Assembly (NCBI GenBank): GCA_022571365.1
Contig: JACZXZ010000004.1
Span: 1 to 64,000 of the forward strand
From: Pseudomonadota bacterium
GTDB lineage: Bacteria; Pseudomonadota; Alphaproteobacteria; G022571365
Length of the DNA: 64,000 bases
Direction of reading: 5' to 3'
Shown: positions 35,593 through 46,887 of the stretch, piece by piece
Layout of the letters: each line of letters starts with the position of its first letter
How positions within the stretch are numbered: position 1 is the first letter of the stretch
The notes under the pieces: model-generated
What the model saw: the letters and a program-made list of their open reading frames with translations, nothing else
What the model was told of the DNA's origin: nothing
The model's database searches: none
Program-made: the position numbers and the translations under genes

Positions 35593-36933
35593 TCAGATCC
35601 AAGGCGGCTGCTCGAACTCCTGTTGGGCGTACTCCAAGGGCCAGACGATCTTGGCCTGGCCCTTCTTGAGCTGCACCATCGGGAAGAAGAAGCCTTCCAT
35701 GAAGCGCCCGGTCATGACCTCGTTCGGCGCCAGGGCGTTGGGTCCCGGCTCCTTGGAGAACTTGTAAAAATGCCAGACGCCCTTGTACTCGATCTCGCGC
35801 GTGGTCTCGACCAGGGTGTCGAGGTCGAGCGTGCCGGCCTGGTTCAGCACCTCGATGGCCAGGCGCATGTAGTCGTAAGGGTGGCCGGACGGCGCGATGC
35901 TCGGCTCCTCGCCGTATTTGGCCTCGTAACGGTCGACCCACGCCTGCTGGAACGGAGCGATGACGTGGGGCGAGTCCGTGGTGACGACGAAATCGGAGGC
36001 ATCCCCCGTCAGCTCGTACCACTCGCTGAACCAAGTCAAGCCGTGGCCGATGACCAGCGCCTTGACCCGCTGGCTGCGGAACTGCTTGACGAAGTTGGCG
36101 GCGCTGACGCTGCCGGTCGTGGTCATGCCCACGACCGAGACGCGCAGCGCCTTGTATTTGGCGATGAGCGGCGAGAATTCCGTCTCGTCGAGCGCCGTCA
36201 CGTCGTAGGGCAGTGGATCGAAGCCGGCCTGCTTGAGCGAGTTCATGAGCGCCTCGCCCCAGCCGCGGCCGTAATCGGTGTCCTCGACGAGCACCGCGGC
36301 GGTCTTGGTGGCCGGCGTCCACAGGCCGTTATCCATGAAGTACCGCAAGGGCTCGCCGTAGAGGCCGGCGAAAATCGGCGGCGAGGGCCAGCCCTTGAAC
36401 CAGCCCTTGTATTTCTCGGGGTCCTTGTTGATCTTCTCGGAGACGTACTGGGACTCGCCCAGGTGGCCGATGTGGATGATCTTGAGCGCCGCCTCGGCGT
36501 CCATCACCGCCATGGCGACCGAGGAGTGCCAGCCGGTCACCATGACCTGCACGCCCCGGCGGTTGACGGCGTCGGTGACGGCCTTCACCGCCTTCTCGGG
36601 GCTCGACTGGCTGTCGACCCAGACGATCTCGATGTCACGCTTGGATCCGTCGATCGTGACCGGCACCTCGCCGGCGGCGCGGGCGTCCTCGAACGCCATC
36701 ATGGCGCCGTCCCTGATGGCGTCGCCGGTGCGGCTGGCCGGACCCGTGAACGGTCCCATGACGCCGATCTTGACCGGCTCGCCCGCCTCCTGCGCGCGCA
36801 ACGCCGAGGGCATGATGACCATCAGGGAGCCGACCGCGCCTAAGCCCCCGACGGTCTCGAGGAAGTTGCGCCGCGAGAGGCCGTCCGGCAATGTCGGCTT
36901 GGTCTTCTTGTCGCCCCCTGTTCGGTCCATCAT
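35593..36933 (-). CDS. Branched-chain amino-acid-type ABC substrate-binding protein, copy 2 (Tat signal)
   Basis: Near-identical to copy 1; LSRRNFLETVGGLG. Confidence 0.9.
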   Translation of the reverse strand: MMDRTGGDKKTKPTLPDGLSRRNFLETVGGLGAVGSLMVIMPSALRAQEAGEPVKIGVMGPFTGPASRTGDAIRDGAMMAFEDARAAGEVPVTIDGSKRDIEIVWVDSQSSPEKAVKAVTDAVNRRGVQVMVTGWHSSVAMAVMDAEAALKIIHIGHLGESQYVSEKINKDPEKYKGWFKGWPSPPIFAGLYGEPLRYFMDNGLWTPATKTAAVLVEDTDYGRGWGEALMNSLKQAGFDPLPYDVTALDETEFSPLIAKYKALRVSVVGMTTTGSVSAANFVKQFRSQRVKALVIGHGLTWFSEWYELTGDASDFVVTTDSPHVIAPFQQAWVDRYEAKYGEEPSIAPSGHPYDYMRLAIEVLNQAGTLDLDTLVETTREIEYKGVWHFYKFSKEPGPNALAPNEVMTGRFMEGFFFPMVQLKKGQAKIVWPLEYAQQEFEQPPWI

Positions 36934-37299
36934 TGCCCTCCCAACTCTCAGGCGCGCTGGCAAGTTTGCGTGGGCTCGCTTCTCGGGTCGCACGGACCCC
37001 GCCACGATAACAGATGGCCGGGTCCGCGTCGATTCGCGCGAGCGGCCACGCCTGGGCCGAAGATTAAACGGCGCTCATCCGGAACGATCAAGAACGGAAT
37101 GTCGTCAATGTGAAGAATTCGACATTGGCGCGGCCGCGACGACGGCGCGGCCGAGGGCGCCGGCGATGTTTTGTATTCTCGAACGGTCTTGCCTTTCGGA
37201 CCGGGCTCGGGAGCCCCTCGCATGATGGACAAGCCGGTGACGGGAATCGGGGGGCCGCCGGCTCCGGGCCTCGCCGTGATGATGGCGAGGATGGGGGCC

Positions 37300-38127
37300 C
37301 TAAGGCTTGATGCCCCTAAGCCGCTCGCCGCGCCGGCGCAAAAGCTCGGCGGTGGTCAAAACAAGGACCGCGATGAAGATCACCAAGGTCGCCACCGCCG
37401 CGATCGCGGGGTCGACCTCGTAGCGGATGCCCTCGAACATCTTCACTGGCAGGGTGCGGTATTCCATGCCGGAGAGAAACAGGGCCACCACCACCTCGTC
37501 GAAGGAGATAATGAAGGCGAAAAGCGCCCCGGAAACAATGCCGGGCGCGATCACCGGCAAGGTGACCTTGATGAAGGCCTTGACCGGCGAGGCGCCGAGG
37601 CTCACCGCCGCGAGCTCCAGGCTGCGGTCGAAGCCGTGCAGCGTCGCCGAGACGACGATGACCACGAACGGGGTGGCGAGCACGGTGTGCGCCATGACCA
37701 TGCCCGGAAAGGTTTCGACCAGGCCTATCTGGCTGTATAGGAAGTAGAGCCCGACCGCCGTGATGATCAGCGGTATCACCATCGGCGAAATGAGGAAGGT
37801 GGTCAGCACCGCCTTGCCGCGGAACTTGCCCCTGACCAGGCCGACCGCGGCCATCGTGCCGATCACCGTGGCGCAGACCATGGTGGTCAGGCCGATGGCG
37901 AAACTGCTCCTGATCGCGAGCACCCACTTCGGCTCGTTGAGAAACTCCTCGAAGTACTGAAGCGAGAAGCCCGGCGGCGGGAAAGTGAGGTACCGGCTCG
38001 AACTGAACCCCATGGGCACCACGATGAGGACGGGAATGATCAGGAACAGGAATACCAGGGCGCAGTAAATCCGGAAGGCGTAATACCAGACGCGGTCCGG
38101 CTTGGAGGCATAGGGTTGCAGGGCCAT
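37300..38127 (-). CDS. Polyamine-type ABC permease (PotC-like), operon 1
   Basis: MALQPYASKPDRVWYYAFRIYCALVFLFLIIPVLIVVPMGFS; LAAVSLGASPVKAFIKVTLP. Confidence 0.85.
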   Translation of the reverse strand: MALQPYASKPDRVWYYAFRIYCALVFLFLIIPVLIVVPMGFSSSRYLTFPPPGFSLQYFEEFLNEPKWVLAIRSSFAIGLTTMVCATVIGTMAAVGLVRGKFRGKAVLTTFLISPMVIPLIITAVGLYFLYSQIGLVETFPGMVMAHTVLATPFVVIVVSATLHGFDRSLELAAVSLGASPVKAFIKVTLPVIAPGIVSGALFAFIISFDEVVVALFLSGMEYRTLPVKMFEGIRYEVDPAIAAVATLVIFIAVLVLTTAELLRRRGERLRGIKP

Positions 38128-38130
38128 GGC

Positions 38131-39378
38131 TCAGCTCAGGCGCACTTTTTCCAGGCCGAGGAATCGGTTGTAAACCAGGAATACCGCAATGGTCGCGATC
38201 AGGAGGATCGTGCCGAGCGCTCCGGCCATGCCCCAGTTCAGGAAGGTGTTCACGTTGATCGCGACCATCAGGCTAATCATCGTATCCTTGGGCCCGCCGA
38301 CCAGCGCCGGGGTGATGTAGTAGCCGAGCGACAGGATGAACACGAGCAAGCATCCCGCGCCGACGCCGGGAAGGGTCTGCGGCAGGTACACATGCACGAA
38401 CGCCCGGAACGGATTCGCCCCCAGATTGGCCGCCGCCTTCATGGGAAACGGCCCGAGGTTCTTCATGACGCTGTAGATGGGCAGCAGCATGAAGGGCAGC
38501 AGGATGTGCACCATGGCGACGTAAACGCCGATGCGGTTGTGCATCATCTGGACCGGCTCGGTGAAGATGCCGAAGCCGGTCATGACGTTGTTCACCACGC
38601 CCTCGGTCTGGAGCAGCATCATCCAGGCATAGGTGCGGACCAGAAGCGAGGTCCAGAACGGCAGCAGCACCAGGATCATCAGCAGGTTGGAATGCCTCTG
38701 GCTGACGTTCGCCAAAAGATAGGCGACGGGATAGCCGAGGATCAGCGCGATGACCGTCACCCAGAAGCTGATCTCGAAGGTGGTTCCAATGATTTTGAGA
38801 TAGACGCGCTCCTCGGCCCGCTTGAGCTCGAGCGAGCCGTCCGGGCTGAGCCGGGCATCGACGGCGTTGATTAGGTAGTAGGCGGTGTAGGGCGCGGCGA
38901 TCCGGCGGATCACCTTCCAGCTGTCGGGCTCGCCCCAGGCCGAGTCGAAGCTGATGAACCACTCCTTCATGGAGGCTACTTCGTCCTTGGGCAGGTTCTC
39001 GACCGTCCGCCGGAACACCCTCCAGAGCTCAATATCTTGCTGGCGGATGGGCGTGATCGCTTTCTTGTGCTCGCGTCTCTCGCGCGCTTCTGCGAGATCC
39101 TGGGCCAAGGCGCGAAACACCGGCTCCCCCGGGACCTCGTTTGAATCCTGGTCGAGCGCGGCGGCGAAGTCGGGCAGCCCGTTGCGCAACTCTGGGCTGT
39201 AGACACCGTAGAACAGCATGTAGCCGATCGGCAGCACGAAAACCAGCAGGAGGAGAAAGAACAGCGGCGCGATCAGAGTCAGCGCCCTCGTTCGGGCCCG
39301 CCGGTCGGCGCGTTGCATCTTCACTTTCAGCGACACACCGCCGATCTCGATCGGGAGCTTCAGGGTTTCGGCTGCCAT
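38131..39378 (-). CDS. Polyamine-type ABC permease (PotB-like) with long N-terminal periplasmic insertion, operon 1
   Basis: TM segments; AANLGANPFRAFVHVYLPQTLPG EAA loop. Confidence 0.85.
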   Translation of the reverse strand: MAAETLKLPIEIGGVSLKVKMQRADRRARTRALTLIAPLFFLLLLVFVLPIGYMLFYGVYSPELRNGLPDFAAALDQDSNEVPGEPVFRALAQDLAEARERREHKKAITPIRQQDIELWRVFRRTVENLPKDEVASMKEWFISFDSAWGEPDSWKVIRRIAAPYTAYYLINAVDARLSPDGSLELKRAEERVYLKIIGTTFEISFWVTVIALILGYPVAYLLANVSQRHSNLLMILVLLPFWTSLLVRTYAWMMLLQTEGVVNNVMTGFGIFTEPVQMMHNRIGVYVAMVHILLPFMLLPIYSVMKNLGPFPMKAAANLGANPFRAFVHVYLPQTLPGVGAGCLLVFILSLGYYITPALVGGPKDTMISLMVAINVNTFLNWGMAGALGTILLIATIAVFLVYNRFLGLEKVRLS

Positions 39379-39442
39379 CGGCTAAATCTTCTCAAGAGGT
39401 GTTCGTCGGCAAACCACAACTTCGGCAAACCACAACTTCGGC

Positions 39443-39537
39443 GCGATCGACGCCCAAAACCGCGCCGCGATCGACGCCCAAAACCGCGCCGCGATCGACG
39501 CCCAAAACCGCGCCACGATCGATGCCCAAAACCGCGC
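39443..39537. repeat. 24-bp tandem repeat, 4 copies, preceded by a 16-bp repeat x2
   Basis: GCGATCGACGCCCAAAACCGCGCC x4; CGGCAAACCACAACTT x2 immediately before. Confidence 0.95.
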
Positions 39538-39591
39538 AAACAAATAAGGGCGGCGGATAGGGGAGGGCCCGCCCGCCCGCAGGTGAGGCGA

Positions 39592-40674
39592 TTACTGGGC
39601 CAGCCAGGCCTCGAACCGCTCGGTCAGAAGTTCCCGATTTTCAACCCAGAACTCCTCGTCCACGAGCAGCGCCTGCTTGAAGTTCTCCGGCGCGTTGGGC
39701 AGGTGCGGCAGTACCTTTGGGTTGATGAGCGGGATCGCCGCCGTCGTCACCGGCCCGTAGGAAATATGGTCGGTCATGGCGGCCTGCCGGTCGGGACGAA
39801 GACTGAACGCGATCCACTTCAAGGCGAGCTCCTTGTTAGGCGAACCTTTCGGGATGACGTAGAGATCGAGGGTGTAGTTGTGGCCCTGCCAGACAATCTT
39901 GAAGTTCTGGCCCTCCTTCACGTTGGCGTCATAAATGCGGCCGTTATAGGCGGTCGCGTAGGCGACCTCGCCGTCGGCCAGGAGCTGCGGCGGCTGGGCG
40001 CCGGCCTCCCACCACTTCTTGACGTGGGGCTTGATTTCGTCGAGCTTCCGGAACGCCCGGTCGACACCCTCGGGGGTGCGCAGCAGGTCGTAAATCCGGT
40101 CTAACGGCACGCCGTCGGCCATCAGCGCGAACTCGAGATTCGACCTGGGCGACCTGCGCAGGGAGCGCGCGCCGGGGAATTTCTCGACATCCCAGAAATC
40201 GGCCCAGGTCTTGGCCGCCTTTTCCGGCGGTATCCTGTTGGCGTCATAGGCGAAGACGGTCGACCAGAAGATGGCGCCGGCCGCGCATTCCTGCACGGCG
40301 GCCGGGTGGAAGGCATCCTTGCCGCCAACCTCTTCCCAGAACTCGTCGGGGATTATCTCGACCAGGCCTGCCTCGCACAGGACGCCGGCGTCCCCCCCTT
40401 CCACGTCGACGATGTCCCATTCGACATTGCCGGCGGTGACCATGGCCTTGATCTTGCCGAGCTCGCCGCCGTAGCTGGCCTCGTTGACTATGACGCCCGT
40501 CTCCTCGGTGAAGGGCTTGATTATGGCCTCGCGCTGCGCGTCTTGGTAGCCGCCGCCAAAGGAAACGAAGGTCAATACCTCCTGGGCTCCGGCGGTCGGC
40601 GCGGCCATCAGGCCGGCGGCAAATATACCGGCAAAGGCGATCGATGTTGTCTTGAGCAGATGTTTCATTTCCAA
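39592..40674 (-). CDS. Polyamine-type ABC substrate-binding protein (PotD-like), operon 1
   Basis: Signal peptide; VLTFVSFGGGYQDAQREAIIKPFTEETG. Confidence 0.85.
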   Translation of the reverse strand: MEMKHLLKTTSIAFAGIFAAGLMAAPTAGAQEVLTFVSFGGGYQDAQREAIIKPFTEETGVIVNEASYGGELGKIKAMVTAGNVEWDIVDVEGGDAGVLCEAGLVEIIPDEFWEEVGGKDAFHPAAVQECAAGAIFWSTVFAYDANRIPPEKAAKTWADFWDVEKFPGARSLRRSPRSNLEFALMADGVPLDRIYDLLRTPEGVDRAFRKLDEIKPHVKKWWEAGAQPPQLLADGEVAYATAYNGRIYDANVKEGQNFKIVWQGHNYTLDLYVIPKGSPNKELALKWIAFSLRPDRQAAMTDHISYGPVTTAAIPLINPKVLPHLPNAPENFKQALLVDEEFWVENRELLTERFEAWLAQ

Positions 40675-40690
40675 GGCCCTCCCTCGTCAG

Positions 40691-41824
40691 CTAGTGCTTG
40701 TGCCCGTCTTTTCCCAGGCCGCCCGCCTCCGTCACCCAGTCGAGCGCCTTGCAGTACCGGCTATGCCAGCACACCTCGATCTCGTCACCCTCCTTGACCA
40801 TGGCCGTCGCCTCGTTGTTGGGCAATTTGATGACGAAATCGTCGTTGCCCGCAAGACTCACGCGGTAGCGGTTGTGGTCGCCGAGATAGATGAGTTCGGT
40901 CACTTTAGCCTTGAAACGGTTGGGGTGATTGGAGGGGCCGGGATTGATGACCAGCCGCTCAGGCCTGAGCGAAAGCGTCGTCCGCGAGCCGACCCCGTCC
41001 ACGTTGATCGATGTCGCCAAGACTTTCTCGCCGGTGTCGAGCATGACCGAGCACTCGCCGGCGCTGATCGCCTCGACGGTTCCATGCAGCATGTTGTTCT
41101 CGCCGATGAATTGGGCGACGAATGAGTTCGCCGGGTATTCGTAAAGGTCGTCGGGCGTGGCTACCTGCTGGATGACGCCCTCGTTGAACACCGCGATGCG
41201 GTCCGACATGGTCAGCGCCTCGGACTGGTCGTGAGTCACGTAGATCACCGTGTTCTCGAGCCGCTCGTGAATGTGCTTGAGCTCGAGCTGCATCTGCTCG
41301 CGGAGCTTCTTATCCAGCGCGCCCAATGGCTCGTCCATGAGCACCACGACCGGCTCGAATACCAAAGCACGGGCGAGGGCCACGCGCTGTTGCTGACCGC
41401 CTGAAAGCTGGTTCGGCTTGCGATTCTCGAAGCCTGCGAGCTGCACCATGTCGAGGGCGCGGCGCGCTTGTTCCTGGGCCTTCGCCTTGTTGATTTTGCG
41501 CATCTTCAGCGGGAAGACCACGTTCTCGATCACCGTCATGTGCGGGAACAGGGCGTAATTTTGGAACACCATCCCGAAGTTGCGTTTGTGCGGCGGAACC
41601 TTGGTAATGGATTCGCCCTTGAGCAGGATGTTGCCGCCAGTCAGAGCCTCGAATCCGGCGAGCATCAGAAGCGTCGTCGTCTTGCCCGAGCCCGACGGCC
41701 CCAGGAGGGTCAGAAACTCGGCATTCCTGATGTCGATGTTGAGATCCTTAACGGCGAGGACCGCGCCGTCATAGCTCTTCTGGACGTCCACGAACTCTAC
41801 GATGACGTCGTTCTTGTGAGGCAT
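40691..41824 (-). CDS. Polyamine-type ABC ATP-binding protein (PotA-like), operon 1
   Basis: [37 protein letters not shown]-like C-terminus. Confidence 0.9.
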   Translation of the reverse strand: MPHKNDVIVEFVDVQKSYDGAVLAVKDLNIDIRNAEFLTLLGPSGSGKTTTLLMLAGFEALTGGNILLKGESITKVPPHKRNFGMVFQNYALFPHMTVIENVVFPLKMRKINKAKAQEQARRALDMVQLAGFENRKPNQLSGGQQQRVALARALVFEPVVVLMDEPLGALDKKLREQMQLELKHIHERLENTVIYVTHDQSEALTMSDRIAVFNEGVIQQVATPDDLYEYPANSFVAQFIGENNMLHGTVEAISAGECSVMLDTGEKVLATSINVDGVGSRTTLSLRPERLVINPGPSNHPNRFKAKVTELIYLGDHNRYRVSLAGNDDFVIKLPNNEATAMVKEGDEIEVCWHSRYCKALDWVTEAGGLGKDGHKH

Positions 41825-42057
41825 GATTCCGATTTCGAGCCCTCTCCCGGAGCTTTTTTTCTCCCAGCGTTGTCCCCCGGTTGGCTGCAAGGGGCTTCCC
41901 GGACCCTGGCGACGCGTCTCCAGTATACATAAAAGCATGTACCCATAAATATGCAAACATGCAGGAGTTAACGCCGACCTGTCCGCGCGCGCCGTTTCCA
42001 GGCCGGCCTCGGGAGGGCGCTCGACCGGGTGCATCACGGCCGCCGCCTCGAAAAGAG

Positions 42058-42349
42058 GAACGGGGGGCCGTCGTCGCCCGAGGGCGGCACCCGAGCGTAG
42101 GAGTTCAGCTTCAAATACTCAGGGGGCCCCGGCCCTTGAGATCGATCGCGATGCGCTCCCGGTCGGCACCGATCTCCCGGAGCGCGGCCTGGGGCGCCAT
42201 GGCCGCTGGAATACGCGCGCAGGGAAGGCGAATATATGGCGCTGGCTCCGGCGATCTCCCGGGGCGCGGCCTGGGGCGCCATGGCCGCTGGAATACGCGC
42301 GCAGGGAAGGCGATATATGGCGCTGGCTCCGGCGATCTCCTGGGGCGCC
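42058..42349 (-). pseudogene. GST N-terminal relic with internal 81/82-bp tandem repeats
   Basis: MAPQAALREIGADRERIAIDLKG(fs)GPPEYLKLNSYARVPPSGDDGPPF vs intact GST [45 protein letters not shown]; repeats at 42174-42255 and 42256-42336. Confidence 0.7.
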
Positions 42350-42413
42350 GGTGGCGACGACCGGGCGGCCGCCGGGGCCGGTCCAGCCGTGATGCTGGCG
42401 AAGGCGTGTGGGT

Positions 42414-43253
42414 CTAGGCCTTGATGCCCCTGAGCCGCTCGCTCCGCCGGCGCAGTATTTCCATCGTGACCATCAACAGGATCGACAGGAAGATCAGCAA
42501 GGTCGCGGCCGCGGCGATGGTCGGGTCGATCAATTCCCGGATCCCGCTCCACATCCGCCGCGGTATGGTGTGCTGCTCGACGCTGGCCAGGAACAGGACC
42601 ACCACGATCTCGTCCCAAGACGTGGCGAAGGCGAACAGCGCGCCGGAGACCACCCCGGGGAGAATGAGCGGCAGGGTGACCTTGAAGAACACCCTGGCCG
42701 GGCCGGCGCCAAGGCTGGAGCCGGCGCGGATGAGGTTCTGGTTGAACCCGACCAAGGTGGCGGTCACGGTGATCACGACGAACGGCACTCCCAAGGCCGT
42801 GTGGGCCAGAATTATGCCGGGAATGGTACTCGCCAGCCCGATCTGGGCGTAGAAGTAGTACATGCCGACCGCCGTGATGACGATGGGCACCACGATCGGC
42901 GAGATCAGCACGGCCATCACCACGCCCTTGAACGGGAAATTGGCGCGGCTTAAGCCAAGCGCCGCCACCGTGCCCAGGGCGGTCGCGAGCAATGTGGCCG
43001 AGAAGCCGATGATGACGCTGTTCTTGATCGCGCGCTGCCATAGGATGGATTGAGGAGAGTCGCCAAATATCACGTCGTACCAACGCAAGGAGTAGCCCGG
43101 CATCGGGTAGGTAAAGTAAGGCTCCGAATTAAACGACAGCGGCATGATCACGAAAATCGGTGCAATCAGGAAAAAGAATATGAGCGCGCAAATCACGCGG
43201 AAGCTGTAGTACCAGGCCCGTTCCACGGGCGAAGCGTAAGGAGGCAGCGCCAT
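42414..43253 (-). CDS. Polyamine-type ABC permease (PotC-like), operon 2
   Basis: MALPPYASPVERAWYYSFRVICALIFFFLIAPIFVIMPLSF, paralog of 37300..38127. Confidence 0.85.
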   Translation of the reverse strand: MALPPYASPVERAWYYSFRVICALIFFFLIAPIFVIMPLSFNSEPYFTYPMPGYSLRWYDVIFGDSPQSILWQRAIKNSVIIGFSATLLATALGTVAALGLSRANFPFKGVVMAVLISPIVVPIVITAVGMYYFYAQIGLASTIPGIILAHTALGVPFVVITVTATLVGFNQNLIRAGSSLGAGPARVFFKVTLPLILPGVVSGALFAFATSWDEIVVVLFLASVEQHTIPRRMWSGIRELIDPTIAAAATLLIFLSILLMVTMEILRRRSERLRGIKA

Positions 43254-43257
43254 GGTC

Positions 43258-44520
43258 TTATCCCAGCTTCATCTTCTCTATGCCGACGAAGCGGTTGTAA
43301 ATCCCGAAGAAAATCATGACGCAGAACAGCAGGACCACGCTTAAGGCCGCGGCCATCCCCCAGTTGACCGACGTGTTGGTGTGGAACGCGATGAAGTAGC
43401 TGATCATCTGGTCTCTCGGGCCGCCGACCAGGGCCGGCGTGATGTAGTAGCCCAGCGAGATGATGAAGACCAAGAGTATGCCGGCGCCGATGCCGGGCAT
43501 GGTCTGCGGCACGTAGACCTTCAGGAACGACCGGAGCGGGTTGGCGCCAAGCGAGGCCGCGGCACGCATGTGGGTGAACGAGATTCCCTTCATGACGCTG
43601 TAGAGCGGCAGGACCATGAACGGCAGCAGGATATGCACCATGGCGACGTAAACGCCGGTGCGGTTGTGAATGAGCTGAATCCGTTCGGACCACAAACCCA
43701 GGGCCACCGCGGCATCGTTGACCACGCCCTGGGTCTGCAACAGAACCACCCAGGCCGTCGTCCGGACCAGGAGCGAGGTCCAGAACGGCAACAGCACCAG
43801 GATCATGAGCAGATTGCTGTGCTTGGTCGGCAGGGTGGCGAGAAGATAGGCAATCGGATAGCCGAGTAGGAAGCACACCGCGGTCACGATGAAGCTCATC
43901 CAGAAGGTGCGCTCCAGAACATCGATATAAATGGAGACCTCCGGCGGCGCGTGGATGACATTGCCCTTTACATCGAAGTTACGGTCGAGGGCCGCCAGCA
44001 GGTAGAACATGGTGTAAGGCGGCGCCGCCTTCTTGATGGTGGCCCAATACCTTGTCTCTCCCCACCGCTTGTCGATCTCGATCAGCTTATCGAGCAGCTC
44101 CGAAGGCGGCGTCTCGGGCGGCGGCAGCCTGCGCGCGGTCTGGAGGGTCAAGGAGCGAAAGCCGGAGAGGTCGTAGTTGAGCCGTTTTGCCACCTTGCCA
44201 TGGGTTTTGGCCTCCTTTGCCGCGCGCAGATCGGCGATAAACGCGGCGACTACGTCCTCACCAGGCAGCCCTTCACCATCCCACTGCTGGATGGCCTGCG
44301 CCGTGCGCGGCAGAATCTGCGAAACCTCCGGATTCTGCACGCTCCGGAAAAGCATGATCCCGATGGGCATGACAAACGTCACCGCAAGGAACAGGAACAA
44401 CGGCGCGATCAGGCTGACGGCCCGGATCTTGCGCATTCGCTCCGCCCGGCGGAGCTTCACCTTGAGCGGGACCCCGTCGGCGGTCCGCACGATGTCCGCG
44501 GTCGGGACGATGGTGGTCAT
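43258..44520 (-). CDS. Polyamine-type ABC permease (PotB-like), operon 2
   Basis: Paralog of 38131..39378; AASLGANPLRSFLKVYVPQTMPG. Confidence 0.85.
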   Translation of the reverse strand: MTTIVPTADIVRTADGVPLKVKLRRAERMRKIRAVSLIAPLFLFLAVTFVMPIGIMLFRSVQNPEVSQILPRTAQAIQQWDGEGLPGEDVVAAFIADLRAAKEAKTHGKVAKRLNYDLSGFRSLTLQTARRLPPPETPPSELLDKLIEIDKRWGETRYWATIKKAAPPYTMFYLLAALDRNFDVKGNVIHAPPEVSIYIDVLERTFWMSFIVTAVCFLLGYPIAYLLATLPTKHSNLLMILVLLPFWTSLLVRTTAWVVLLQTQGVVNDAAVALGLWSERIQLIHNRTGVYVAMVHILLPFMVLPLYSVMKGISFTHMRAAASLGANPLRSFLKVYVPQTMPGIGAGILLVFIISLGYYITPALVGGPRDQMISYFIAFHTNTSVNWGMAAALSVVLLFCVMIFFGIYNRFVGIEKMKLG

Positions 44521-44605
44521 GGAGCGGGCCAGTGTTTCAGCCGGTGGCCGGTGCGGGGGAGGGAAAGGCGGGGGTAAAGCGCGCTTTACCCCCGGGATCC
44601 CTCGC

Positions 44606-45673
44606 CTACCGGGCCAACCACGCCTCGAAGCGCTCCTCCAGCTCGTCTGAGTAATCGGCCCAGAACTCGGCGTCAATCCGCAGGTAGTTCTTCGTGTTCT
44701 CCGGCGCCGTCGGCAGATCCTTGAGGATGTCAGGGTTGATCAACGGAATCGCCGCTTTGACCGTCGGCCCATAGGCGATGTACTTGGACTGGTTGGCCAT
44801 CACCTCGGGCCGGCTGGCGAACTCTATGAACCTGTACGCCAAGTCCGTCTCAGGATGGCCCTTCGGGATGATCCAGTAGTCGAGGTCGAGGAGCTGTCCA
44901 TCCCAGACGATCACGAAGTTCTTGCCCTCGATATTGACGGCGTTGTAGATGCGCCCGTTCCAGGCCTGCGTCATGACCACTTCCTTGTCGGCGAGAAGCT
45001 GGGGCGCCTGGGCGCCGGCGCTCCACCAGATGGCATGGGACTTGATCTCGTCGAGCTTGCGGAACGCCCTGGCGATGCCCTCCTCGGTACGCAGGAGGTC
45101 ATAGATCTCGCTGTTCGGCACGCCGTCGGCCATCAGGGCGATCTCCATGTTGGGATTCGGGAACCTGTACATGCCCCGCGGACCGGGGAACTTTTCGACG
45201 TCGAAGAAGTCCGCGATGGTCGAGGGCCTGGGGCCACCCTCGGGGAACACATCCCCGTCGTAAGCGTAAATCGTCGACCAAACGATCGTGCCGACGCCGC
45301 AGTCCAACGCCGCAGTCTCAATGAATCGATCCCTACCGCCCAGCCGGTCGTAGTCGATCTCTTCAAGGGTGCCCTCGTCGCACCCCTGAAGAATGTCGGG
45401 GGTTTCAGCGTCGATCACGTGCCACTGGTAGTTCTTGGTCTCCGTCATGGCCCGGACCTTGGCCATCGAGCCATCCCACTCGTCCTCGAGGACCGTGATG
45501 CCGGTCTCCTTCATGAACGGCTCGTAATAGGCCTTGCGCTGGCTCATGCTGTAGGCGCCGCCCCACGAGGCGATGGTGATGCTGTCCTGAGCCACCGCCG
45601 GGCTGGGGCCCGTCAGAGCGGCCCAGGCGATGCCGGTGGCGGCCAAGGCAGTCAATGTGAGCGAATGTTTCAT
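44606..45673 (-). CDS. Polyamine-type ABC substrate-binding protein (PotD-like), operon 2
   Basis: ITIASWGGAYSMSQRKAYYEPFMKETGITVLEDEWDG. Confidence 0.85.
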   Translation of the reverse strand: MKHSLTLTALAATGIAWAALTGPSPAVAQDSITIASWGGAYSMSQRKAYYEPFMKETGITVLEDEWDGSMAKVRAMTETKNYQWHVIDAETPDILQGCDEGTLEEIDYDRLGGRDRFIETAALDCGVGTIVWSTIYAYDGDVFPEGGPRPSTIADFFDVEKFPGPRGMYRFPNPNMEIALMADGVPNSEIYDLLRTEEGIARAFRKLDEIKSHAIWWSAGAQAPQLLADKEVVMTQAWNGRIYNAVNIEGKNFVIVWDGQLLDLDYWIIPKGHPETDLAYRFIEFASRPEVMANQSKYIAYGPTVKAAIPLINPDILKDLPTAPENTKNYLRIDAEFWADYSDELEERFEAWLAR

Positions 45674-45792
45674 CGTTGCTCTCTCCCTGTTGTTCTGTTC
45701 GTGCCGGCGGATGCCGGCGGCCCACGGTAGCCGCCAGGTCCCTCGGTCGCTGCCGATGTGGCGGCCGACCGAGGGACCCGGCAGACGGTTCG

Positions 45793-46887
<1,095 letters not shown>

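Noticed and set aside
34176-36843. Plus-strand ORFs of 497 and 631 aa opposite the tandem binding proteins
   Set aside because: Antisense to clear binding-protein genes; their mutual similarity only reflects the tandem duplication.
39405-39537. Possible CRISPR array
   Set aside because: Contiguous 24-bp repeats with no spacers.
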